From Bacillus luti (GTDB lineage: Bacteria > Bacillota > Bacilli > Bacillales > Bacillaceae_G): a stretch of 64,000 bases of DNA. The stretch covers positions 28,062-92,061 of the forward strand of contig NZ_MACI01000026.1 in assembly GCF_001884105.1 (NCBI RefSeq), in the 5' to 3' direction. The notes beneath the pieces are model-generated. The model was given only the letters and a program-made list of their open reading frames with translations, was not told the origin of the DNA and made no database searches. This document shows positions 35,092 to 45,026 of this stretch, piece after piece. The position numbers were made by a program, and so were the translations under genes. Numbering within the stretch: the stretch's first letter is position 1; every line of letters begins with the position of its first letter.

Positions 35092-35946
35092 TTATTTTAC
35101 GATTTTTTCAAGCTCATCGAGTGAAAGATCTACTGAAATAGAACCATCATTTGTTTCTTTCTTAATTGCATCTGTTACTTCTTTTGAATGATATAGTTCA
35201 ATTACTTTTTTCAGTGTTGGATCATCTTTATCTTTCGTACGAGCTGCGAAAATATTAATATATGGCTTCGCATTTTCATTCTTTGGGTCTTCTAAGAAAA
35301 TTGGATCCTTCGCTGGATCTAATCCAGCTTGACCAGCAACACCGTTATTAATAACTGAAGCTGCTACATCTTTTAATACACGAGGTGTTTGCTGTGCGAT
35401 AACCGGTGTAATTTTTAATTTCTTCGGATTTTCAGCGATACCACTTGGATCTCCAAATAAACCAAAGTCTTTTTTAAGTTTTAATAACCCAGCTGCATCA
35501 AGAAGTTTTAATGCACGTGCTTGGTTCGTTGGATCATTTGGAATCGCAATTTCTGAACCATCTGGAATTTCATTTGCTTTCTTATGTTTTTCAGAGTATA
35601 AACCCATTGGTGCAATTTGCGTTGTACCAACAGCTGTAATATCTAACTTATGCTCTTTTTTAAATTGCTCTAAGAAAGCAATATGCTGAAATGAGTTTAG
35701 TTCAATATCTCCATCAGCTAACGCTTTGTTTGGCGTCGTGTAATCAGAGAACTCAATCAGTTTAACTTTAATTCCTTCTTTTTCAGCTTTCCTCTTCAAA
35801 ATTTCCCAAGCGTCTCCATCCGTTCCAGTTACACCGACACGAACTACTTTTTCTTTCGCTCCTGCCCCTGTGTCTCCACTTGAGCAGCCGCTTAACGCTG
35901 AAATCCCTACAATCGCTGATAATGCAAATGCTAAAATTTTCTTCAT
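35092..35946 (-). CDS. metQ: Methionine ABC transporter substrate-binding lipoprotein
   Basis: A 284-residue NlpA/MetQ lipoprotein. The signal peptide ends in the lipobox ALSGC (lipidated C21), and the body contains the family pattern VRVGVTGTDGDAWEIL, DGDIELNSFQH and NPKKLKITPVIAQQTPR. It binds methionine outside the membrane and delivers it to MetI-MetN. Third gene of metNIQ, 21 bp after metI. The locus is under a SAM riboswitch. Confidence 0.95.
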   Translation of the reverse strand: MKKILAFALSAIVGISALSGCSSGDTGAGAKEKVVRVGVTGTDGDAWEILKRKAEKEGIKVKLIEFSDYTTPNKALADGDIELNSFQHIAFLEQFKKEHKLDITAVGTTQIAPMGLYSEKHKKANEIPDGSEIAIPNDPTNQARALKLLDAAGLLKLKKDFGLFGDPSGIAENPKKLKITPVIAQQTPRVLKDVAASVINNGVAGQAGLDPAKDPIFLEDPKNENAKPYINIFAARTKDKDDPTLKKVIELYHSKEVTDAIKKETNDGSISVDLSLDELEKIVK

Positions 35947-35967
35947 TTTCTTTTCCCCTCTCCCTTT

Positions 35968-36633
35968 TTATGATCTGCGTAAAAAGACTTTCGCAAAGTA
36001 GTTTCCTAAATTTTGAGCTATCTGTACGAGAATAATAAGTAGAACAACCGTTACGAACATAACTGATGTATCAAAGCGTTGATAACCGTATGTCATTGCT
36101 AAGTCGCCAAGGCCACCACCGCCGACAAGCCCAGCAACTGCTGAAAATTCAATTAGACCAACTGTCATAAACGTGACACCTAAGATTAATGGTGCTAACG
36201 CTTCTGGCACGAGAATTTCAAAAACAATTCTAAGTGGTGAAGCACCCATCGCTTGCGCTGCTTCAATTACCCCTTTCGGAACAGAAACAAGGTTTGTTTC
36301 AACCATTCTAGCAATACCAATTGATGCAACTAACGTCATTGGAAAGATCGCTGCTGCTGTTCCAATTGTCGTTCCGATAACACTTCTTGTTAGCGGACTT
36401 AAAGCTACTAAAAAGATAATAAATGGAACTGGACGAATTGTATTAATAATGACATTAAGAATTGAAAAGACCCATTTATTCTCTAAAAAGTTTCCTTTAC
36501 GCGTTACATATAAAAGTAAACCTAGAGGTATACCAAGAATTGTAGCAAATATAAGGGTTACAATTACCATTAAGAGGGTATCCCCCGTCGCATCTAATAT
36601 ACGAGGCCAAAATATACTCCAATCAACTCGCAT
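35968..36633 (-). CDS. metI: Methionine ABC transporter permease
   Basis: A 221-residue permease with about five membrane segments and the EAA loop (EAAQAMGASPLRIVFEILVPEALAPLI) that contacts MetN. Its start overlaps the end of metN by 11 bp, which indicates translational coupling. Transports L- and D-methionine. Confidence 0.95.
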   Translation of the reverse strand: MRVDWSIFWPRILDATGDTLLMVIVTLIFATILGIPLGLLLYVTRKGNFLENKWVFSILNVIINTIRPVPFIIFLVALSPLTRSVIGTTIGTAAAIFPMTLVASIGIARMVETNLVSVPKGVIEAAQAMGASPLRIVFEILVPEALAPLILGVTFMTVGLIEFSAVAGLVGGGGLGDLAMTYGYQRFDTSVMFVTVVLLIILVQIAQNLGNYFAKVFLRRS

Positions 36634-37642
36634 GAGCTTCTACCTCCTTCAGCTGCACTTGCAGTCTTAGATGTTGTAATGCTTTTTGGATTTCCTTCTG
36701 CTCACCTTGCAGCTCTACAAGAAGATTTCCAAATAGCACATTTTGAAGTTCAATAATATTTCCGTACAGTACATTTACATCAACGTTATAGTTTTTTGCG
36801 ATATAAGATAGTACAGGCTGTCCTGTCTCCTCACCAGTAAAAGTTAAGCGGTAAATCTGTCCACCATTTTGAATTTTCGCTAGAACACTTTCTGGTAAAT
36901 GATCATTAATAACAGAACGTACAAAGTTTTGAGTCGTTTTTGTTTTTGGTTGTGTGAACACGTCAAACAGTTTTCCTTCTTCAATTACTTTTCCTTTTTC
37001 CATCACAGCTACACGGTGACAAATTTCTTTCACAACGTGCATTTCATGTGTAATAAGAAGAATTGTTAAATTGTACTCTCTATTTACCTTCTTTAATAAG
37101 TTCAAAATCTCTGTCGTTGTTTCTGGGTCTAAAGCTGATGTTGCCTCATCACATATAAGGATATCTGGTGATGTCGCCAGCGCTCTTGCAATCCCAACAC
37201 GTTGCTTTTGTCCACCCGATAATTGCTCTGGATAATAGTTTGCTTTATCTTCTAATCCTACAAACTTCAACAGTTCATTTACTCTTTCTTTTATTTCATT
37301 CTTTGGTACTTTCGCTAACTTTAATGGGTAAGCAATGTTCCCAAACACTGTTCTTGAATTAAATAAATTAAAACTTTGAAAAATCATTCCGATTCTCTGT
37401 CTTAGCTTCCGTAAATCTTTCGTCGATAATGATGTAATATCTTTATCATCTATTGAAATCGTTCCTGCCGTCGGTCTCTCTAACATATTTACTAAGCGTA
37501 ACAATGTACTCTTTCCAGCGCCACTAAAACCGATAATGCCAAAAATTTCACCTTTCTCAACGGATAACGTTACATCCTCCACCGCATGAACAGATTGCCC
37601 ACCTGATTCATACACTTTACTTACGTTGTTAAAAGAAATCAT
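36623..37642 (-). CDS. metN: Methionine ABC transporter ATP-binding protein
   Basis: A 339-residue ATPase with Walker A GFSGAGKS, the ABC signature LSGGQKQR, Walker B ILICDEATSALD, and a C-terminal ACT-like NIL domain (about 260-335) used for methionine sensing. The true start is the ATG at 37642 with TAGGAGG 7 bases before it; the frame stays open to 37744 but crosses the riboswitch terminator, so it is not translated there. First gene of metNIQ. Confidence 0.96.
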   Translation of the reverse strand: MISFNNVSKVYESGGQSVHAVEDVTLSVEKGEIFGIIGFSGAGKSTLLRLVNMLERPTAGTISIDDKDITSLSTKDLRKLRQRIGMIFQSFNLFNSRTVFGNIAYPLKLAKVPKNEIKERVNELLKFVGLEDKANYYPEQLSGGQKQRVGIARALATSPDILICDEATSALDPETTTEILNLLKKVNREYNLTILLITHEMHVVKEICHRVAVMEKGKVIEEGKLFDVFTQPKTKTTQNFVRSVINDHLPESVLAKIQNGGQIYRLTFTGEETGQPVLSYIAKNYNVDVNVLYGNIIELQNVLFGNLLVELQGEQKEIQKALQHLRLQVQLKEVEAHAS

Positions 37643-37689
37643 TTTCTTCCCTCCTATATGCTGTAAAAACTTGAAGTAGAGCTTTCGAG

Positions 37690-37745
37690 GTAAAATAAAA
37701 AGTGCTCTCCTTCTTATCAACCATAAAGATAAGAAGGAGAGCACT
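37690..37745 (-). terminator. SAM-riboswitch terminator before metN
   Basis: A perfect 18-bp stem (37701-37718 with 37728-37745) and 9-base loop, followed by TTTTTATTTT on the minus strand. This is the expression platform of the SAM riboswitch. Confidence 0.93.
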
Positions 37746-37765
37746 TATATGTACTCGGTCACATC

Positions 37766-37870
37766 TTCTCATCTTCCAAGCCTATAAAGGCTTGCTGGAG
37801 TTAGCACGGTATTTAAAAACCCGTTGCTGAGGTATCGTAGGGCCAGTCCCTCCACCTCTCTGGATAAGAA
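37766..37870 (-). ncRNA. SAM-I (S-box) riboswitch aptamer
   Basis: On the minus strand the sequence starts TTCTTATCCAGAGAGGTGG, contains GGGACTGGCCC and ACCTCAGCAACGG, and ends GGAAGATGAGAA, so P1 pairs TTCTTATC with GATGAGAA. These are the conserved S-box elements. With SAM bound, the terminator forms and metNIQ transcription stops. Confidence 0.95.
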
Positions 37871-37903
37871 TGTATCGATTTAATTGTCGTTTAATTAATT
37901 CTC

Positions 37904-37932
37904 ATTATAGAACTCAGAATAATGGGAGTCAA
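37904..37932 (-). promoter_or_regulatory. metNIQ promoter
   Basis: TTGACT (37932-37927) and TATAAT (37909-37904) on the minus strand with a 17-bp spacer, ~35 bp upstream of the riboswitch. Confidence 0.85.
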
Positions 37933-38102
37933 CATATTTTTTAGAAAAATATTAATTATTTCTTTATTAAAATTTTTAGATTAGAAAATATCAATTTTAA
38001 AAGTTATGTAAAATTCCCTCTTCGCATATTTTTAAAAAGGATAATCTTCTCTACGAATTGAATAACATTATTTGAATATGAAACTTGGAGGAAGATAAAT
38101 AT

Positions 38103-38666
38103 ATGAAAACAGCTCTTTTACTCGTTGATATTCAAAATGATTATTTTCCACATGGAAAGATGGAATTGCGTAATCCAGTAGAAGCAAGTGAATATGCTAG
38201 TCAACTGCTCCAGTACTTTAGAAAGGACAACAAACCTATTTTTCATATCCAACATGTAGCTATAAAAGATGACGCTACTTTTTTTCTACCAAATACAGAA
38301 GGTGTACATATTCACGAAAATGTTCGTCCGCTTAGAGACGAAACGGTTATACTCAAGCACTACCCAAATAGCTTTCGAGAAACGAATCTTCTAGAGCAAT
38401 TACAACGTTTAGACATTAAACACGTCGTCATATGTGGGATGATGACCCATATGTGTATTGATGCTACCGTAAGGGCTGCCTTTGATTTCGGCTTGCAATG
38501 TACTGTTATACATGATGCTTGTGCTACAAAAGATCTTTCTTTTAAAAACGCTACTATACCAGCCGTTTATATTCATAATACAATTTTAGCTAGTTTAAAT
38601 GGCGTATATGCAAATGTAATGAGTACAGAGGAGTTTTTAGCTACAAAAAAACACTCTCTTCAGTGA
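38103..38666 (+). CDS. Isochorismatase-family cysteine hydrolase
   Basis: A 187-residue hydrolase of the isochorismatase/nicotinamidase superfamily. It has the catalytic aspartate in ALLLVDIQNDYF near the N-terminus, the K in ILKHYPNSF, and the nucleophile cysteine in VICGMMTHMCIDAT, with the cis-peptide GMMTHMC pattern. I start it at the ATG at 38103, because GGAGG at 38086-38090 lies in an upstream TTG extension. Many members hydrolyse nicotinamide, N-carbamoylsarcosine or isochorismate; none is indicated by the neighbours. Confidence 0.85.
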   Translation: MKTALLLVDIQNDYFPHGKMELRNPVEASEYASQLLQYFRKDNKPIFHIQHVAIKDDATFFLPNTEGVHIHENVRPLRDETVILKHYPNSFRETNLLEQLQRLDIKHVVICGMMTHMCIDATVRAAFDFGLQCTVIHDACATKDLSFKNATIPAVYIHNTILASLNGVYANVMSTEEFLATKKHSLQ

Positions 38667-38690
38667 GCAAAACCGAAAAGAGTGTTTCTT
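38648..38690 (+). terminator. Terminator of the isochorismatase gene
   Basis: AAACACTCT / AGAGTGTTT stem with a long loop overlapping the stop codon, followed by a weak T tract. Confidence 0.55.
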
Positions 38691-38803
38691 GTCAAACCAT
38701 AGATTTTCTTTCAAATTGTATTATACAGGAAATCCTTAAAATGAATACTAAAAAATGTGACTAATGAGTCAACTTTTCTCGTTGTTTTGTTTCTATTTAC
38801 ATA

Positions 38804-38890
38804 TTTATCCCGCTATTAATAGGGTTTAGCTAGTTCCACTTAACCAACGGTAATATGTGGTAATTGTTTCTGATTCAAATTGACTAGTCT
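38804..38890. repeat. Possible degenerate bcr-like element
   Basis: Begins TTTATCCCGCTATT, the exact complement of 14748-14761. The rest diverges from the first copy. No gene lies in 38691-38896. Confidence 0.25.
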
Positions 38891-38896
38891 TTCCTA

Positions 38897-39046
38897 TTAC
38901 TTATCTGTTTGTTCTTGTTTCTTTTTCAAATACTCCGCACGCAATTTTTCAATTTGCTGCTTTTTATCAAATTTGACAGGCGTCTGTTTTTCATGAAACT
39001 TTGCAACAGCTACCTGGCCTTTGTAATCTAATTGATATTTTCCCAC
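38897..39046 (-). CDS. Small conserved-looking protein, 49 residues
   Basis: An uninterrupted frame of 49 residues starting with GTG at 39046, preceded by AGGTGA. The protein is lysine- and glutamine-rich (MGKYQLDYKGQVAVAKFHEK at the N-terminus) and ends in KKKQEQTDK. It would be soluble and basic. It is too short for ordinary gene callers, but the start signal, length and composition look like a real gene. I do not recognise the family. Confidence 0.6.
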   Translation of the reverse strand: MGKYQLDYKGQVAVAKFHEKQTPVKFDKKQQIEKLRAEYLKKKQEQTDK

Positions 39047-39184
39047 TTTGTTCACCTACTTTTCTTCTCTTTAAAGAGAATCTATTCAACAAATATAATA
39101 TACCTTATTTTACTGAAATAAACCTTATTACTTAATTAGTTTTTCTACTGATATCTATCTTAATCCACATATAAAAAGTTTTTC

Positions 39185-39222
39185 AAAAAAAAGAGATCTT
39201 CGCAGACTGCGAAGATCTCTTC
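39185..39222 (-). terminator. rocA terminator
   Basis: AAGAGATCTTCGC / GCGAAGATCTCTT perfect 13-bp stem and T tract on the minus strand. Confidence 0.92.
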
Positions 39223-39231
39223 TACTATTTC

Positions 39232-40779
39232 TTATAAAGTTTCAGAAGTAGTTTTTGCTTGCATGTGAAGTGCTAAGTAGTCAGGGCCACCAGCTTTAGA
39301 GTCTGTACCAGACATATTAAAGCCACCGAATGGTTGGTAACCTACGATTGCACCAGTACATCCACGGTTGAAGTATAAGTTACCTACGTGGAAGTCTTCA
39401 CGTGCTTTTTCAATATGGTCACGGTTGTTAGTAACAACAGCACCTGTTAAACCGTATTCTGTATTGTTTGCAATTGCAAGTGCATGATCAAAGTCTTTTG
39501 CTTTACAGAATGCTACTACTGGTCCGAAGATTTCTTCTTTCATTAAGCGAGCATCTTCTGCAACGTCAGCAACGATTGTTGGTTGGATGAACCAGCCTTT
39601 AGAATCGTCTCCTTCGCCACCTGTTAAGATTCTACCTTCTTCTTTACCAATTGCAACATAGCTCATTACTTTATCAAATGCAGCTTGGTCATTAACAGGA
39701 CCCATGTTTGTACCTAATACAGCTGGGTTATCAACTGTTAATTCTTTTGTTAATTCAACTGCACGATTTAATACGTGATCGTATACATCTTCGTGGATTA
39801 CTGCACGAGAACATGCAGAACATTTTTGTCCTGAGAATCCGAATGCTGATGCAACGATAGATTTAGCAGCTAATTCAAGATCAGCTTCTTTATCAACAAC
39901 GATTGTATCTTTACCGCCCATTTCAGCGATAACACGTTTTAACCAGATTTGTCCTGGGTTTACTTTCGCTGCACGCTCATAAATACGGATACCTACATCG
40001 CGAGATCCAGTGAAACTAATGAAGCGTGTACGAGGATGATCTACTAAGTAGTCACCAACTTCAGAACCGTTACCTGGAACGAAGTTTACTACGCCAGCTG
40101 GTAAACCAGCTTCTTCTAATACTTCCATGAATTTCGCTGCTACTACAGGAGTTGTACTAGCTGGTTTTAGTAATACTGTGTTCCCAGAAACTAAAGCAGC
40201 TGTTGTCATACCTGCCATAATTGCGAATGGGAAGTTCCAAGGAGAAATGATAACACCTACTCCTAATGGAATGTAAGAGAAACGATTATATTCAATTGGA
40301 CGGCTTTCTACTGGAATACCGTCTTTTAATTTCAACATTTGACGAGCATAATATTCCATAAAGTCGATTGCTTCTGCTGTATCAGCATCTGCTTCATTCC
40401 ATGGTTTACCTGCTTCTTTTACAAGAATAGCAGAGAATTCATGTTTTCTACGACGAACGATTGCTGCAGCACGGAATAAAATGTCTGCACGCATTTCTGG
40501 TTTTGACTTTCTCCAAGTTTGGAATGTTTCATCCGCTACTTGCATTGCTTTTTCAGCTAACTCACGGCTTGCTTTTGAAACGCGACCAACAAGTTCCTCT
40601 TTATTTGCAGGGTTTACAGAAACAATTTTGTCTTCTGTAGTGATTTTTTCTCCCCCAATAATTAATGGATAGTCTTGTCCAAGATAAGATTCTACTTTCT
40701 TTAAACCTTCTTCAAACGCTAATTTGTTCGCCTCTACTGAAAAATCTGTAAATGGCTCATGTTTGTATGCTACTACCAT
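39232..40779 (-). CDS. rocA: L-glutamate gamma-semialdehyde (1-pyrroline-5-carboxylate) dehydrogenase
   Basis: A 515-residue aldehyde dehydrogenase that converts P5C semialdehyde to glutamate in proline and arginine breakdown. The general base lies in [13 protein letters not shown], the catalytic cysteine in [12 protein letters not shown], and the C-terminal [16 protein letters not shown] is specific for P5C dehydrogenases. Length and N-terminus ([20 protein letters not shown]) fit RocA. A cre-like site lies in its leader, suggesting carbon catabolite repression. An AAGGGGAGG site precedes the ATG. Confidence 0.95.
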   Translation of the reverse strand: MVVAYKHEPFTDFSVEANKLAFEEGLKKVESYLGQDYPLIIGGEKITTEDKIVSVNPANKEELVGRVSKASRELAEKAMQVADETFQTWRKSKPEMRADILFRAAAIVRRRKHEFSAILVKEAGKPWNEADADTAEAIDFMEYYARQMLKLKDGIPVESRPIEYNRFSYIPLGVGVIISPWNFPFAIMAGMTTAALVSGNTVLLKPASTTPVVAAKFMEVLEEAGLPAGVVNFVPGNGSEVGDYLVDHPRTRFISFTGSRDVGIRIYERAAKVNPGQIWLKRVIAEMGGKDTIVVDKEADLELAAKSIVASAFGFSGQKCSACSRAVIHEDVYDHVLNRAVELTKELTVDNPAVLGTNMGPVNDQAAFDKVMSYVAIGKEEGRILTGGEGDDSKGWFIQPTIVADVAEDARLMKEEIFGPVVAFCKAKDFDHALAIANNTEYGLTGAVVTNNRDHIEKAREDFHVGNLYFNRGCTGAIVGYQPFGGFNMSGTDSKAGGPDYLALHMQAKTTSETL

Positions 40780-40797
40780 CCTTTTAGCCTCCCCTTA

Positions 40798-40811
40798 GAA
40801 AAACGTTTACA
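40798..40811 (-). promoter_or_regulatory. cre-like site (CcpA) in the rocA leader
   Basis: On the minus strand TGTAAACGTTTTTC; the complement, GAAAAACGTTTACA, matches the cre consensus (TGNAARCGNWWWCA) at all but the first two positions. It lies just downstream of the predicted rocA start site. Confidence 0.45.
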
Positions 40812-40823
40812 TTTTACAACATT

Positions 40824-40852
40824 ATTCTACACGATAATTTAGATTTATTCAA
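40824..40852 (-). promoter_or_regulatory. rocA promoter
   Basis: TTGAAT (40852-40847) and TAGAAT (40829-40824) with a 17-bp spacer on the minus strand. Confidence 0.7.
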
Positions 40853-40864
40853 ATATTCCTAGAC

Positions 40865-40900
40865 TTATATTTTAAAAATTAATTAATTTTTAAAATATAA
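40865..40900. repeat. 36-bp perfect AT-only palindrome
   Basis: TTATATTTTAAAAATTAA is followed directly by its reverse complement, with no loop. All 36 bases are A or T. It sits between rocA's promoter and the TauE/SafE terminator. Confidence 0.7.
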
Positions 40901-40933
40901 TAAAAAAATAGAGTTATACATACGTATAACTCT
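40901..40933 (-). terminator. Terminator of the TauE/SafE gene
   Basis: AGAGTTATAC / GTATAACTCT stem with 4-base loop, then TATTTTTTTATT on the minus strand. The upstream arm overlaps the stop. Confidence 0.8.
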
Positions 40934-41702
40934 ACAAAATATGAGTATATTCCAAAATGTTTTTTCCAATCAATAAAATAGTTACTAATAAGAATAAAGT
41001 CCTCACATATCCAACACCTTTTTGAACGGCAAACTTCGATCCAAAATAAGCGCCAAAAATCATCGATAATCCCATGATAATACCGTATTCAAAATGAATT
41101 ATGTCTAAAAATAAAAAAGTAATTAAAGATACGATGTTACTAACAAAGTTCAAAAGTTTTCCAGATGCTGCCGCTTGAATAAAATCCAAACCGATTAATA
41201 AAAATGCAAAAATTAAAAAGGAGCCTGTTCCTGGTCCAAAAAATCCATCATAAAACCCTATCATTAAAATAACAAAGAAAAATATTAATGTTTTCCTTTT
41301 CGTCATCTTTTTATAGGTAGATACACTTCCCCAATCCTTTTTCGCAATAATATAAATAGCAATAAATACCAACATCACAAGTACTAATGGACGTAAAATA
41401 TCTGGTGGAATAAATTTTACTACTAAAGCACCTGCAACTGCTCCAATAATAGTTAACGGGATTAACTTTCCTACAATTTTAAAATCTACCTTTCCTGATC
41501 GAATAAAATAAATTGTACTCGTAAACGTCCCCATCGTTGCAGCTAATTTATTCGTTGCAATCGCAGAAGCCGGCGGCAAACCAACAAACATAAGTGCGGG
41601 AAGTGAAATTAACCCTCCCCCTCCAACAACTGAATCAATAAAAGCTGCTAAAAAACCAAATGCAATTAATAAAATAATGACTTGAAAGCTTAACTCATCC
41701 AT
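40932..41702 (-). CDS. TauE/SafE (TSUP) family membrane transporter
   Basis: A 256-residue protein with about eight membrane segments and the family motif GGGGLISLPAL near the N-terminus (SVVGGGGLISLP) and GFYDGFFGPGTGSF at about 145-158. The start is the ATG at 41702, preceded by AAGGGGGA; the frame extends upstream to 41726 without a site. TSUP proteins export or import sulfite, sulfonates or organic acids; no substrate can be inferred here. Confidence 0.88.
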   Translation of the reverse strand: MDELSFQVIILLIAFGFLAAFIDSVVGGGGLISLPALMFVGLPPASAIATNKLAATMGTFTSTIYFIRSGKVDFKIVGKLIPLTIIGAVAGALVVKFIPPDILRPLVLVMLVFIAIYIIAKKDWGSVSTYKKMTKRKTLIFFFVILMIGFYDGFFGPGTGSFLIFAFLLIGLDFIQAAASGKLLNFVSNIVSLITFLFLDIIHFEYGIIMGLSMIFGAYFGSKFAVQKGVGYVRTLFLLVTILLIGKNILEYTHIL

Positions 41703-41751
41703 GACCTTCCCCCTTATTTTTAACATTTTAAATTATAACAAAATTCCTCAA

Positions 41752-41781
41752 GAAAAAAAGCTGTTCCTCAAGGGAACAGCT
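41752..41781 (-). terminator. Terminator of the camS-end unit
   Basis: AGCTGTTCC / GGAACAGCT perfect stem, with a poly-T tract on the minus strand. Confidence 0.9.
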
Positions 41782-41788
41782 CTCCTAT

Positions 41789-42985
41789 TTAATCTAAAAT
41801 TTTCACAAATGGTTCATCTTGCTTCGCTTCACGTATAATTATAGCTTCTGGACGTTCTACAGATTTAATCGTTACTTGTACTTTCATATAATTCGGGAAG
41901 TATTCCATAACAAGCCCTGCAACATATTGTGTAAAAGCAATTATGTCAGCTTTCCCATTAAATTGGACAGGAATGTCCAGCTTCATTTCTTTTAATTCAT
42001 CATCTTTATACATACCAGTACCGATAACAGCTGTATAGTCGCCTTGGAAATAATCGCTTAGTTTTGCTTTAAAGTTTGATACCCTTGCAAGATCTTCACG
42101 TTTATTATCTGTTTTCGCTTGTTCAGATGGGAATAAATAATATTTCTCATTAATTTGTTTCCAATCTTCAACCGTTTCACTACCTTTTTCCACATTCGCA
42201 TAAGAAACAAAATTACCTGGCACAAGTGAAGATTTTGGAGATTGACGATAAATCGCAAATGTAATCGGAACATTTTTTATTTCGGGCTTTTTTTGGTGCA
42301 TAACTTTCAAGATTTCTTGCGCCATTTTTTTCCCTTCAGCTAACAATTTTTCGTCCTCGATTTTAGCTTCACGTGGATAACCGTGCTCTTCCTCGTAATA
42401 ATGAACCGAATTCATCGCTAAACCAACTACAATTCCACCAAGTTCAACATCTTTCTCGCCTTTTTTCACATAATAATCATGCTCTAAAATATTTGAAATA
42501 TATATTGGATTTTTTTTGTTTTTTACTTCTAGTGATTCGGATCCTTCACCTAACGCTGGATTTAATCCTATGTTCGGAAATTTAACCGCATCTTTTTTTA
42601 ATTTTGTCTCTAGTTCCTTTTGCTGAGCATCTGTACGCTTTCTTTTAACAAGCATTTGTACAGTTTGGGTATCTAGAGCACTTCCACCTTTAAAGAAATA
42701 ATCTTTCGTACTAAAGGAATCTTTCGCAATACGCATTAATCCTGTTTCAAATTCATCTACATCAAGGCGACTATTTAATCCTTGTACAACTAAACCACGT
42801 GCAGATCCTGCATCAAATGGAACAGTCGTCTTATAATATTCATCCGAAATAGAGTATTTTGGGACGATCGCTTGCTCTTTTGCTTTCCCCGATTTCTCAA
42901 CCACTTTTTCATCTTTGTCGGCACCTATACTACACCCACTTACAAGTAGGCTAAGGCTTAATACCGCTAATGCTATTTTTTTCAT
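41789..42985 (-). CDS. camS: CamS family (sex pheromone) lipoprotein
   Basis: A 398-residue lipoprotein with lipobox LVSGC (lipidated C18) at the N-terminus and the CamS pattern (DRESLV-like SRLDVDEFETGL, YEEEHGYPREAKIEDEKLLAEGKKMAQEIL). The name derives from the enterococcal cAM373 pheromone precursor, whose signal peptide is processed into a peptide pheromone; a similar role here is not established. It ends the ligA-pcrA-pcrB unit, 16 bp after ligA. Confidence 0.9.
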   Translation of the reverse strand: MKKIALAVLSLSLLVSGCSIGADKDEKVVEKSGKAKEQAIVPKYSISDEYYKTTVPFDAGSARGLVVQGLNSRLDVDEFETGLMRIAKDSFSTKDYFFKGGSALDTQTVQMLVKRKRTDAQQKELETKLKKDAVKFPNIGLNPALGEGSESLEVKNKKNPIYISNILEHDYYVKKGEKDVELGGIVVGLAMNSVHYYEEEHGYPREAKIEDEKLLAEGKKMAQEILKVMHQKKPEIKNVPITFAIYRQSPKSSLVPGNFVSYANVEKGSETVEDWKQINEKYYLFPSEQAKTDNKREDLARVSNFKAKLSDYFQGDYTAVIGTGMYKDDELKEMKLDIPVQFNGKADIIAFTQYVAGLVMEYFPNYMKVQVTIKSVERPEAIIIREAKQDEPFVKILD

Positions 42986-43001
42986 GGTAAGTTTGCACCT
43001 C

Positions 43002-45026
<2,025 letters not shown>

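Noticed and set aside
37643-37744. Upstream in-frame extension of metN
   Set aside because: It runs through the SAM riboswitch terminator hairpin; the ATG at 37642 has the only good ribosome site.
40910-40933. Hairpin at 40910-40933 as a second palindromic element
   Set aside because: It is a standard terminator with a T tract for the TauE/SafE gene.
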